Shown here: positions 16,562-23,619 of the stretch, piece by piece
How the letters are laid out: each line of letters begins with the position of its first letter
Position numbering within the stretch: the first letter of the stretch is position 1
NCBI RefSeq assembly: GCF_007828835.1
Contig: NZ_VIVL01000002.1
Span: 372,001 to 436,000, forward strand
Origin: Variovorax beijingensis
Lineage (GTDB): Bacteria; Pseudomonadota; Gammaproteobacteria; Burkholderiales; Burkholderiaceae_C
Reading direction: 5' to 3'
Length of the DNA stretch: 64,000 bases
Program-made: the position numbers and the translations under genes
The notes under the pieces: generated by a model
Seen by the model: only the letters and a program-made list of their open reading frames with translations
The model's database searches: none
Told to the model about the DNA's origin: nothing

Positions 16562-17582
16562 ACCAGAGCAGCGACAGCCCCGCCGACAGCAGCGTGAGGA
16601 TGGCCGCGCCGAGTGCAAAGAGCGCCGAGATCTCGGTTTCCTTCTTCTCGACCGTGAGCCGCGAGCTCAGCGTTTCGTAGACCTTCTTCAGGTCGGCGGC
16701 GGTTCCGGCGTAGAAGTATTCGGCCTGGGTCTTGTTAGCCACGGCCTTGAGCGTTTCCTCGTCGAGCCGCACGCGCATCGACCAGCCTTCGAAGCCGATG
16801 GTCTCGCCGTCGACCGTGCCCACGCCCACCGTGTAGATGCGCACGCCGCGATCCGCCGCGGCCTTGGCGGCATCGAGCGGATCGACCCCCGTGGTGCGCT
16901 GCCCGTCGGTCAGCATGATGATGGCGGCGGAGGTGTAGGAGCCCGGCGCCACCGGGGTGAACTCCTTGGCCTGCTTTTCCGCCTGGTCGATCGGCGTGCC
17001 GCGCTGGCGGCTGGGCGCGCTGAACTGGGAGACGTCGATGCCCGCGTCGGGGAACAGGGTGGCGAGCGACACCACGATCGCGTTGCCCGTGGCGGTGGCG
17101 CGCTGCAACTGGAAGCTGTCGATCGCGGTGATCAGGTCGTCATGGTTGGTGGTGGGCAGCTGCGCCACCTGCGCGCTGCCCGCGAAGGCCACGATGCCCA
17201 CCTTGACGTGGCGCGGCAGATCCTTGATGAAGCTCTTGGCCGCTTCCTGCGCCGCGACCAGCCGGTTGGGCAGCACGTCGGCCGCGCGCATGCTGCCCGA
17301 CACGTCCATCGCCAGGATGATGGTCTGCTGGTTGGACGGCAGCATCACCACCGCCATCGGCCGCGCGGCGGCCACCAGCATGGCGGCCATGGCCAGCAGG
17401 AACAGGAAGGGCGGAATGTGCCGGCGCACGCTCTGGCCGGCGCCCATGGCCTCGCGCACGATCGACAGGCTCGCATAGCGCACCGCGAGCTTCTTCTTGC
17501 GGCGGATCAGCCAGATGTAGAGCAACACCAGCAGCGGCAAGGCCGCCAGCAACCAGAGGAATTGAGGCCAGAGAAATGTCAT
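16545..17582 (-). CDS. VWA domain membrane protein (BatA-like)
   Basis: A 345-residue protein with two N-terminal membrane segments (about residues 8-26 and 57-77), a von Willebrand A domain and a C-terminal membrane segment. The metal-ion-dependent adhesion site DVSGSMRAAD is at about residues 93-102, with TDGQRTTGVD later. Such proteins act with MoxR ATPases as chaperone-like complexes at the membrane. It overlaps the DUF58 gene by four bases at its start and the convergent paaR by 17 bases at its end. Confidence 0.92.
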   Translation of the reverse strand: MTFLWPQFLWLLAALPLLVLLYIWLIRRKKKLAVRYASLSIVREAMGAGQSVRRHIPPFLFLLAMAAMLVAAARPMAVVMLPSNQQTIILAMDVSGSMRAADVLPNRLVAAQEAAKSFIKDLPRHVKVGIVAFAGSAQVAQLPTTNHDDLITAIDSFQLQRATATGNAIVVSLATLFPDAGIDVSQFSAPSRQRGTPIDQAEKQAKEFTPVAPGSYTSAAIIMLTDGQRTTGVDPLDAAKAAADRGVRIYTVGVGTVDGETIGFEGWSMRVRLDEETLKAVANKTQAEYFYAGTAADLKKVYETLSSRLTVEKKETEISALFALGAAILTLLSAGLSLLWFNRIL

Positions 17583-18568
17583 GCTGCCACCGCCTTCATG
17601 CTGCCCGGGCCGATGCGCATGCGGCGCTTGCGCAGGTCGGCGAAACGAACGATGGCTTCCACCAGGTCGTCGCTGGTCGAAAGCTCGAGTGCGTCGACAC
17701 CCGCTTTCGCGAGCGCAGCGCGCAGCGTGGCCTCGCGCTCGGCCGCCAGGCGTGCAAAGCGCTTGCGAAAGCCGGCGTCGTGCGTGTCGACCCAGAGCTG
17801 CTCGCCGGTTTCCGCGTCGCGCAGCGGCACCAGGCCGAGGTCGGGCAGCTCGAGTTCGAGCGGGTCGAACAGGCGCACGGCAATGACTTCATGCCGCTGC
17901 ACCAGCTGGCCGAGCGGGCGTTCCCAGCCGGGCTCGCTCAGGAAGTCGGACACCACGAACACGGTGGAGCGGCGCGGCATCAGCATGGCCGCCGATTTCA
18001 GCAGGTCGGCCAGGCGCGTCATGCCCTTTTGCGCGGGCGCGGCCTCGGCCTTGCCAGCGCGCCGCTCCATCGCATGCAGCAGGTGCAGCACGTGGCGGCG
18101 GCCGCTGCGCGGCGGAATCACCGCTTCGAGGTCGGTGCCGTAGACCAGTGCGCCCACCCGGTTGCCGTGGCGCGTGAGCAGCCGCGCGAGCACGCCGACG
18201 AAGCCGGCCGAGATTTCGCGCTTGGCCTTGAGGCCCGAGCCGAAATCGACCGAGCGGCTCAGGTCGAGCACGAACCAGGCCGCCATCTCGCGGTCTTCGG
18301 TGAAGACGCGCACATGCGGCGTCTGCAGGCGGGCGGTGACGTTCCAGTCGATGTGGCGCACGTCATCGTGGTGCTGGTATTCGCGCAGGTCGGCCAGGTC
18401 GAGCCCGGTGCCGCGCATCAGCGTGCGGTAGTCGCCCTGCAGCAGGCCGTCGAGACGGCGGATCACGGTCCATTCGAGCCGGCGCAGCGCGCGTTCGGCC
18501 CCACCGGCCTCGGCGATGAGCCGTTCGTCGTTCGCGGCCGCAGGGGCCTTACGCCACCAGCTTTTCAT
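17579..18568 (-). CDS. DUF58 domain-containing protein
   Basis: A 329-residue soluble protein with the DUF58 hallmark DVRHIDWNVTAR at about residues 90-102 and a VWA-like fold after it (VLDLSRSVDFGS). DUF58 proteins are regular partners of MoxR ATPases. I start it at the ATG at 18568; an in-frame TTG three codons earlier is possible. No strong ribosome-binding site is visible. The first 16 bases of the gene are identical to the last codons of the upstream moxR-type gene. Confidence 0.9.
   Translation of the reverse strand: MKSWWRKAPAAANDERLIAEAGGAERALRRLEWTVIRRLDGLLQGDYRTLMRGTGLDLADLREYQHHDDVRHIDWNVTARLQTPHVRVFTEDREMAAWFVLDLSRSVDFGSGLKAKREISAGFVGVLARLLTRHGNRVGALVYGTDLEAVIPPRSGRRHVLHLLHAMERRAGKAEAAPAQKGMTRLADLLKSAAMLMPRRSTVFVVSDFLSEPGWERPLGQLVQRHEVIAVRLFDPLELELPDLGLVPLRDAETGEQLWVDTHDAGFRKRFARLAAEREATLRAALAKAGVDALELSTSDDLVEAIVRFADLRKRRMRIGPGSMKAVAA
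18553..18568 (-). repeat. 16-bp direct repeat, copy at the start of the DUF58 gene
   Basis: The 16 bases that start the DUF58 gene (coding strand ATGAAAAGCTGGTGGC) recur at 18682-18697 at the end of the MoxR-type gene. The copies flank an intergenic repeat element. It may mark a small duplication or the edge of the inserted element. Confidence 0.7.
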
Positions 18569-18578
18569 ATGGAGCAAG

Positions 18579-18677
18579 GGAACACCGCGGAACCGGCTTT
18601 GCCGGGCCGCTGGTGTTGCCCCCTTGAGGGGGGAGTCGAGCTACACGAAGTGAGCGAGGGACGGGGGTGGGTTTCAT
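18579..18677 (-). repeat. Intra-operon repeat element, copy 2 (after the moxR stop codon)
   Basis: This gap of about 100 bases is a close relative of 7481-7581 in the same orientation relative to transcription, and again begins at the stop codon of the upstream gene. Local inverted repeats CCGGCtttGCCGG and a run of CCCCC against GGGG are kept, while the sequence between them drifts. Confidence 0.75.
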
Positions 18678-19691
18678 TCAGGCCACCAGCTTTTCATGTT
18701 CCAGGGGTTTGGGAGGAGCGGGAACGGCCCTCATGATCTTCTCGATCAGGCTGTCGGGTGTGAGGCCTTCGGACAGGCCCTCGTAGGAAAGCGTCACGCG
18801 ATGGCGCAGCACGTCGGGCACCAGCGCGGTCATGTCCTCGGGCAGGGCATAGCTGCGGCCGCGCAGCAGCGCGAGAGCGCGCGCGCCTTCGGTCAGGCTG
18901 ATGCTCGCGCGCGGGCTCGCGCCGAAGGTGATGAAGCGGCGCATGTCCTTCAGCCCGTGCTTGTCGGGCGTGCGCGTGGCCGACACCAGCTTGACCGCAT
19001 ACTGGATGAGCGAAGGGTCGACGTACACGCGCCGCGCCTCCGCCTGCAGGGTGGCGAGCTGTTCGGTGGTTGCCACCGGATTGACCTCGACCAGCGAGCC
19101 GATCACGCGCTGGACGATGACGAACTCTTCCTCGTCGCTCGGGTAGTCGACCAGCACCTTCATCATGAAGCGGTCGACCTGCGCCTCGGGCAGCGGATAG
19201 GTGCCTTCGGTCTCGATCGGGTTCTGCGTGGCCATCACCAGGAAGGGGCGCGGCACCTTGTGCGTCTCGCCGGCGATGGTGACCTGGCGCTCCTGCATCA
19301 CTTCGAGCAGTGCGCTCTGCACCTTGGCCGGCGCACGGTTGATTTCGTCGGCCAGCAGCAGGTTGGCGAACACCGGGCCGAGCGAGGTGCTGAACTCGCC
19401 GGTCTTCTGGTTGTAGATGCGCGTGCCCACCAGGTCGGCCGGCACCAGGTCGGGCGTGAACTGGATGCGCTTGAACTGGCCGCGCACGGTATCGGCCAGC
19501 GTCTTGACGGTGAGCGTCTTCGCAAGGCCCGGCACGCCCTCGACCAGCAGGTGCCCGCCCGCGAGCATGGCCACCATCACGCGCTCCAGGAAGCGGTCCT
19601 GGCCCACCACCACGCGCTTGACCTCGTAGAGGATCTGCTCCATCAGCTCGGCCGTGGCGGGAGAGGTGGAAAAGGGGTTCTCTGTGCTCAT
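18678..19691 (-). CDS. MoxR family AAA+ ATPase
   Basis: A 337-residue AAA+ ATPase. The Walker A is at about residues 50-58 (EGVPGLAKT, a MoxR-type variant), Walker B LLADEINRAP at about 113-122, and the sensor region ATQNPIETEGTYPLPEAQVDRF is intact (listed as family-typical). C-terminal helical lid present. MoxR proteins act as chaperones that insert cofactors or assemble complexes with VWA partners, here the DUF58 and VWA proteins downstream. The gene starts 49 bp after the S1C protease gene. Confidence 0.95.
   Translation of the reverse strand: MSTENPFSTSPATAELMEQILYEVKRVVVGQDRFLERVMVAMLAGGHLLVEGVPGLAKTLTVKTLADTVRGQFKRIQFTPDLVPADLVGTRIYNQKTGEFSTSLGPVFANLLLADEINRAPAKVQSALLEVMQERQVTIAGETHKVPRPFLVMATQNPIETEGTYPLPEAQVDRFMMKVLVDYPSDEEEFVIVQRVIGSLVEVNPVATTEQLATLQAEARRVYVDPSLIQYAVKLVSATRTPDKHGLKDMRRFITFGASPRASISLTEGARALALLRGRSYALPEDMTALVPDVLRHRVTLSYEGLSEGLTPDSLIEKIMRAVPAPPKPLEHEKLVA
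18682..18697 (-). repeat. 16-bp direct repeat, copy at the end of the MoxR-type gene
   Basis: Identical to 18553-18568, 129 bases away. Here it encodes the last residues of the MoxR-type protein, which ends HEKLVA. Confidence 0.7.
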
Positions 19692-19739
19692 GCGGGGACC
19701 TCTTGTTGAACGATCGAAACTGGGCGCGTTCCTGCGGGC

Positions 19740-20732
19740 CTAGAACGGCGGCGAACCGGCGGCCGAGGCCGCGTTCTCGATGGGCACCGCAAACCCGATG
19801 CCGATGAAGGTGCGCTGCTGCGTGGGATTGAGGATGGCGGTGACGATGCCGAGCACCTCGCCGTCCATGTTGATCAGCGGGCCGCCCGAGTTGCCGGGGT
19901 TGGCGGCCGCGTCGAACTGGATCAGGTTGCCCAGTTCCTGCTTGCCCTCGGGCGAGCGGAACGAGCGCTTCAGGCCCGACACCACGCCGGCCGACACCGA
20001 GGGGCCGATGCCGAACGGAAAACCGACCGCGGCCACCTGGTCGCCGGGCTGCAGGTCTGCGGTCGAGCGCATGGCGGCGGGAATCAGGTCGTCGGGGATC
20101 TTCTGGGCCTGCAGCACCGCGAGGTCGTTCTCGGGCTGCACGCCGGTGATGGTGGCCACGGCCTCGAGCCCGTCGGAGAAGGTGACCTTGATGGTTTCGG
20201 CGCCGGCAACCACGTGCAGGTTGGTGAGGATCACGCCCTTGTCGACGATGACCACCCCGGTGCCCACGCCGCGCTCGACCTCGCCCGGGGGCGCATCGGC
20301 TTCGGGCGGCTTGCCCTTGGCCATGTTGCGGCCGCGCTTCTGGATCCTGGCCTCGGGCGTGGCCTTCTCGGGGCCGTAGCCGACCACCCGCACCACCGAG
20401 GGCCGCACGATCTCGGCGGCCTTGGCGGCGGGCGAGGGGAGTGTGTGGGTCTGCAGCGTGCGCAGCACGGCCGAATCGATGTCCTTCTGCGTCAACGCCT
20501 TGCCCTGCCGGGGCCACCACGTGGCACCACCCGCAACGAGCGCGGTGCACAGCACGAGGAGGAACGCGAAACTGCGCCGGCCCGGCTGCCAGCCGGCCTT
20601 GGCGTGCGGCGGGGGTGGCGCGCCGTTGCCCGCTGCGCCCTCGGGCGACGGCACGGCCGCCTCATCGGCCGCGGGATCGGCCGCTTGAGGCAGCGTGCGG
20701 GGCGAACGGCTGTAGAAAGCGGGCCTGCGCAT
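19740..20732 (-). CDS. S1C family trypsin-like serine protease, membrane anchored (DegP/HtrA-like, no PDZ)
   Basis: A 330-residue protein with a proline/alanine-rich cytoplasmic N-terminus, a single membrane anchor at about residues 53-72 and a periplasmic trypsin-like domain. The catalytic triad is visible as His in TNLHVVAG, Asp in ENDLAVLQ and Ser in ANPGNSGGPL. No PDZ domain follows; the frame ends shortly after GIGFAVPIENA. This makes it shorter than DegP/DegS. Being on the same strand 49 bp upstream of the MoxR-DUF58-VWA genes, it may belong to the same envelope-quality-control operon. Confidence 0.9.
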   Translation of the reverse strand: MRRPAFYSRSPRTLPQAADPAADEAAVPSPEGAAGNGAPPPPHAKAGWQPGRRSFAFLLVLCTALVAGGATWWPRQGKALTQKDIDSAVLRTLQTHTLPSPAAKAAEIVRPSVVRVVGYGPEKATPEARIQKRGRNMAKGKPPEADAPPGEVERGVGTGVVIVDKGVILTNLHVVAGAETIKVTFSDGLEAVATITGVQPENDLAVLQAQKIPDDLIPAAMRSTADLQPGDQVAAVGFPFGIGPSVSAGVVSGLKRSFRSPEGKQELGNLIQFDAAANPGNSGGPLINMDGEVLGIVTAILNPTQQRTFIGIGFAVPIENAASAAGSPPF

Positions 20733-20823
20733 CGGGGCACCTCCGGCAAGGGATGACGGGTCAGTAGGGAGTCACAGTAGCACGCTTTCTTCTGCCTTGC
20801 ATCCCTTCGGGCATCATCTCGCC

Positions 20824-21684
20824 ATGGCTGTTTTTGTCGATACCCACTGCCACCTCGACGCGCCCGAATTCGGTGCGGAAATGCCGCTCATCCGTGCGCG
20901 GGCGGCCGAACGCGGCGTCGCGCTGTGCGTGATTCCCGCCGTGGCGGTCTTCAATTTCGCGACCGTGCGCGAACTGGCGCAGGTGCAGGGCGATGCCTAT
21001 GCGCTCGGAATCCATCCGCTGTGCACCGGCAATGCAGAGGAGGCCGACCTGGAGACACTCGATGCCGAGCTTGCCGCGCGCCGCGGCGATCCACGGCTGG
21101 TCGCGGTCGGCGAGATCGGCCTCGACTACTTCGTGGAAGGGCTGGACAGCGACAAGCAACAGCACTTTTTTCACACTCAGTTGCAACTCGCGCGCAACCA
21201 CGATCTGCCGGTGCTCATCCACGTGCGCCGCTCGGTCGACAAGGTGCTCAAGCACCTGCGGCAGACCGCGGCCGGCCGGCCGTGGCAGGGCATTGCCCAT
21301 GCGTTCAATGGCAGCGAGCAGCAGGCCAGGGCCTGCATCGAGATCGGCCTGAAGCTGGGCTTTGGCGGTGCCGTGACCTTCGACCGCGCATTGCAGCTGC
21401 GGCGGCTGGCGGCCACGCTGCCGCTCGAATCGATGGTGATGGAAACCGATGCGCCGGACATCCAGCCGCACTGGATCTATCGCACGCAGGCGCAGCGTGC
21501 GGCCGGTGAATCGCAGGGCCGCAACGAACCCGGCGAACTGCCGCGCATCGCAGAAGTGGTGGCGCAATTGCGCGGCATCGGTATCGATGAACTGGCCGAG
21601 GCCACGACTCGGAATGCGCTCAGAGCCCTGCCTCGGCTCGAAAGTCTTCTCCCCTTGTCGGAAGCCCGGCCGCACCGCGCGTAG
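20824..21684 (+). CDS. TatD family hydrolase (metal-dependent DNase)
   Basis: A 286-residue TIM-barrel hydrolase of the TatD family. The metal-binding VDTHCHLD is at the N-terminus, ALGIHPL and VGEIGLDYF follow, HAFNGS and METDAPDIQP are in the C-terminal half. TatD proteins are 3'-5' exonucleases or deoxyribonucleases. I chose the ATG at 20824, which directly precedes the VDTH motif, over the ATG at 20797. It is divergent from the S1C protease gene. Confidence 0.92.
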   Translation: MAVFVDTHCHLDAPEFGAEMPLIRARAAERGVALCVIPAVAVFNFATVRELAQVQGDAYALGIHPLCTGNAEEADLETLDAELAARRGDPRLVAVGEIGLDYFVEGLDSDKQQHFFHTQLQLARNHDLPVLIHVRRSVDKVLKHLRQTAAGRPWQGIAHAFNGSEQQARACIEIGLKLGFGGAVTFDRALQLRRLAATLPLESMVMETDAPDIQPHWIYRTQAQRAAGESQGRNEPGELPRIAEVVAQLRGIGIDELAEATTRNALRALPRLESLLPLSEARPHRA

Positions 21685-21697
21685 GCCGATACCCCGT

Positions 21698-21729
21698 CTT
21701 GCGCTTGCGCAAGCGAGGCGCGCATTTTT
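21698..21729 (+). terminator. Probable terminator after the TatD-type gene
   Basis: A 7 bp perfect stem CTTGCGC/GCGCAAG (21698-21704 and 21707-21713) 13 bases after the stop codon is followed by a TTTTT run at 21725-21729. The short two-base loop and the 11-base gap before the T-run make it only a fair terminator. Confidence 0.5.
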
Positions 21730-21817
21730 ACTGTCATCCTTGGCGTTCGAACTGGCGTTGCTTGTTCAGTGGCAAGTCTGTCACTCCAACTCTTCATCCA
21801 ACAAGGAGTCTTTACAC

Positions 21818-22231
21818 ATGACCACCTCTTTCATTCGCACCGTGCCCGTCGTGCTCGCCCTCGCGCTCGCCTCCATCGGCGTGTCCGCCGTGGCCCAGAC
21901 CACTGCGCCGGCCACCGCCACGCCGGCTCCGGCCACCGCGGAACCCAGCACCACCGAAAAGGTGAAGGAAGCCGGCAAGGACGCCGTCGATGCCACCAAG
22001 CGCACGACCAAGAAGGCCGTGAACGCCACCGAGCGCGGCACCAAGAAGGCCTGGAACGCGACCAAGCGCACCACCAAGAAAGCCACCAACGCCACCAAGA
22101 GCGTGGCCGCCAAGACCGGCGACGCCGTGGAGACCGCCGGCCACAAGACGGCCGACGGCATGCGCAGCGCCGGCAAGGCGATCGGCGAGAAGGTGCCCGG
22201 CACCGCCGAGAACGAAGCCGCCAAGAAGTAA
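21818..22231 (+). CDS. Small secreted Lys/Thr/Ala-rich 11-residue-repeat protein
   Basis: A 137-residue protein with a clear Sec signal peptide (hydrophobic stretch VPVVLALALASIG, cleavage likely after VSAVAQ). After an Ala/Pro/Thr linker, the core holds consecutive 11-residue repeats of the form ATKRTTKKAxN: ATKRTTKKAVN, ATERGTKKAWN, ATKRTTKKATN and a degenerate ATKSVAAKTGD. The composition is strongly basic and amphipathic, recalling group 3 LEA proteins and histone H1-like tails. Function unknown; membrane/DNA binding or desiccation protection are guesses. AAGGAG lies 10 bases before the ATG and a strong terminator follows. Confidence 0.88.
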   Translation: MTTSFIRTVPVVLALALASIGVSAVAQTTAPATATPAPATAEPSTTEKVKEAGKDAVDATKRTTKKAVNATERGTKKAWNATKRTTKKATNATKSVAAKTGDAVETAGHKTADGMRSAGKAIGEKVPGTAENEAAKK

Positions 22232-22250
22232 TCGGAATTCGCTTTCGGAA

Positions 22251-22273
22251 AAACCCGCTTCGGCGGGTTTTTT
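22251..22273 (+). terminator. Intrinsic terminator with UUCG loop
   Basis: A perfect 8 bp stem AAACCCGC/GCGGGTTT (22251-22258 and 22263-22270) with a TTCG tetraloop is followed by T-residues. It ends the transcript of the repeat protein. Confidence 0.9.
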
Positions 22274-22309
22274 CATGGGCGGGCGACAGTGCCAAGATAG
22301 AGCCCATCC

Positions 22310-22837
22310 ATGAACCTACCCGCCGCATCCGACACCCGCAGCCCCGTGCTCACGGGCCTGGCCCCCATCGTCTCGCCCGCCACCGTCGTACTGATCCTGG
22401 GCAGCTTCCCGGGCGTGCGGTCGCTCGAACTGCAGCAGTACTATGCGCATCCGCAAAATCAGTTCTGGAAAATCTTGCAAGCCGTTTGGCCCCACCATCC
22501 GCTCCCCGTGGGCGAAGACAGCTATCCCGGGAAGAAAAAGTGGCTGCTCGAGCGCGGCCTGGGCGTATGGGACGTGTATGCGGCCTGCGAGCGCGAGGGC
22601 AGCCTCGACTCCGCCATCCGCGCGCCGGTGGCCAATGACATCGCGGGCCTGCACCTGCCCCGGCTGGCGGCCATTGCGCACAACGGCGGCGAGAGCTTCA
22701 AGCATGCGCGCCACACGCGCACCCTCGGGGTGCCGGTCTACCAGCTGCCTTCCACCAGCCCCGCCAACGCGTCGTGGAGCTTCGAGCGCAAGCTCGCAGC
22801 CTGGCGCGAGGTCTTTGACGCCCACCACCTTCTTTGA
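22310..22837 (+). CDS. DNA-deoxyinosine glycosylase (hypoxanthine-DNA glycosylase, UDG superfamily)
   Basis: A 175-residue protein of the uracil-DNA glycosylase superfamily, HDG group. It removes hypoxanthine from deaminated DNA. The signature LILGSFPGVRSL and YYAHPQNQFW near the N-terminus and LPSTSPANASWSF near the C-terminus are visible. It overlaps the start of the next gene (TGATG), so it is translationally coupled to it. Confidence 0.88.
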   Translation: MNLPAASDTRSPVLTGLAPIVSPATVVLILGSFPGVRSLELQQYYAHPQNQFWKILQAVWPHHPLPVGEDSYPGKKKWLLERGLGVWDVYAACEREGSLDSAIRAPVANDIAGLHLPRLAAIAHNGGESFKHARHTRTLGVPVYQLPSTSPANASWSFERKLAAWREVFDAHHLL

Positions 22838-23619
22838 TGGCCACGAGCAAAACTCCCGTTCTTCCCGAAGTCAACTTTTCCGACTGGGGCGACATCCGCT
22901 ACCTGCACCTGGGCACCGAATGGGTCCAGGGCTCGATGAAGCTCGACGCGCCGTTCGAGATCGAGCTCGAATACGTGCAGCGCATGATGGCCTGGCTGCT
23001 GTTCGCCGACCCGAAGAGCCTGGCCGGCCGCCATGCGATGCAGCTGGGCCTCGGTGCGGCCACGCTCACCAAGTTCTGCCGCAAGACCCTGCGCATGCGC
23101 ACCACCGCGGTGGAGCTGAATCCGCAGGTGGTGTCGGCCTGCCGCGGCTGGTTCAAGCTGCCGGCCGACGACCCGAAGCTGCGCGTGGTCATTGCCGATG
23201 CCGCGCAGGAGATCCGCAAGCCCGAATGGCAGGGCACGGTCGATGCACTGCAGGTCGACCTGTACGACCATGAGGCCGCCGCGCCGGTGCTCGACAGCGA
23301 AGACTTCTACGCCGATTGCCGCGCGCTGCTCACCGAGGACGGCTGCATGACGGTCAATCTCTTCGGCCGCTCGTCGAGCTACGAACGCAGCCTCGAGAAG
23401 ATCGCCGGTGCATTCGGCGCCGACGCGGTCTGGGCCTTCAAGCCGACGCGCGAAGGCAACACGGTGGTGCTGGCGCAGCGAGCACCCAGCCGGCCCAAGC
23501 GCGAAGCCCTTGCCGAGCGCGCCCAAACGATCCAGACTCGATGGGGCCTGCCCGCGCCCAAATGGCTGCGCGTGTTCAAACCGCTGAATCCCACCCTCAC
23601 CCGACCAACCGGCCCATGA
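22837..23619 (+). CDS. Spermidine/spermine synthase-like methyltransferase-fold protein
   Basis: A 260-residue protein with the Rossmann-like fold of the spermidine synthase family: MQLGLGAATLTKF is the nucleotide-binding glycine-rich loop (about residues 67-80), TAVELNPQVV carries the acidic residue that binds the ribose, and DALQVDLYD matches the catalytic-site region. True polyamine synthases have conserved residues I cannot confirm, so the reaction is unassigned. The ATG overlaps the upstream stop codon. Confidence 0.8.
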   Translation: MATSKTPVLPEVNFSDWGDIRYLHLGTEWVQGSMKLDAPFEIELEYVQRMMAWLLFADPKSLAGRHAMQLGLGAATLTKFCRKTLRMRTTAVELNPQVVSACRGWFKLPADDPKLRVVIADAAQEIRKPEWQGTVDALQVDLYDHEAAAPVLDSEDFYADCRALLTEDGCMTVNLFGRSSSYERSLEKIAGAFGADAVWAFKPTREGNTVVLAQRAPSRPKREALAERAQTIQTRWGLPAPKWLRVFKPLNPTLTRPTGP

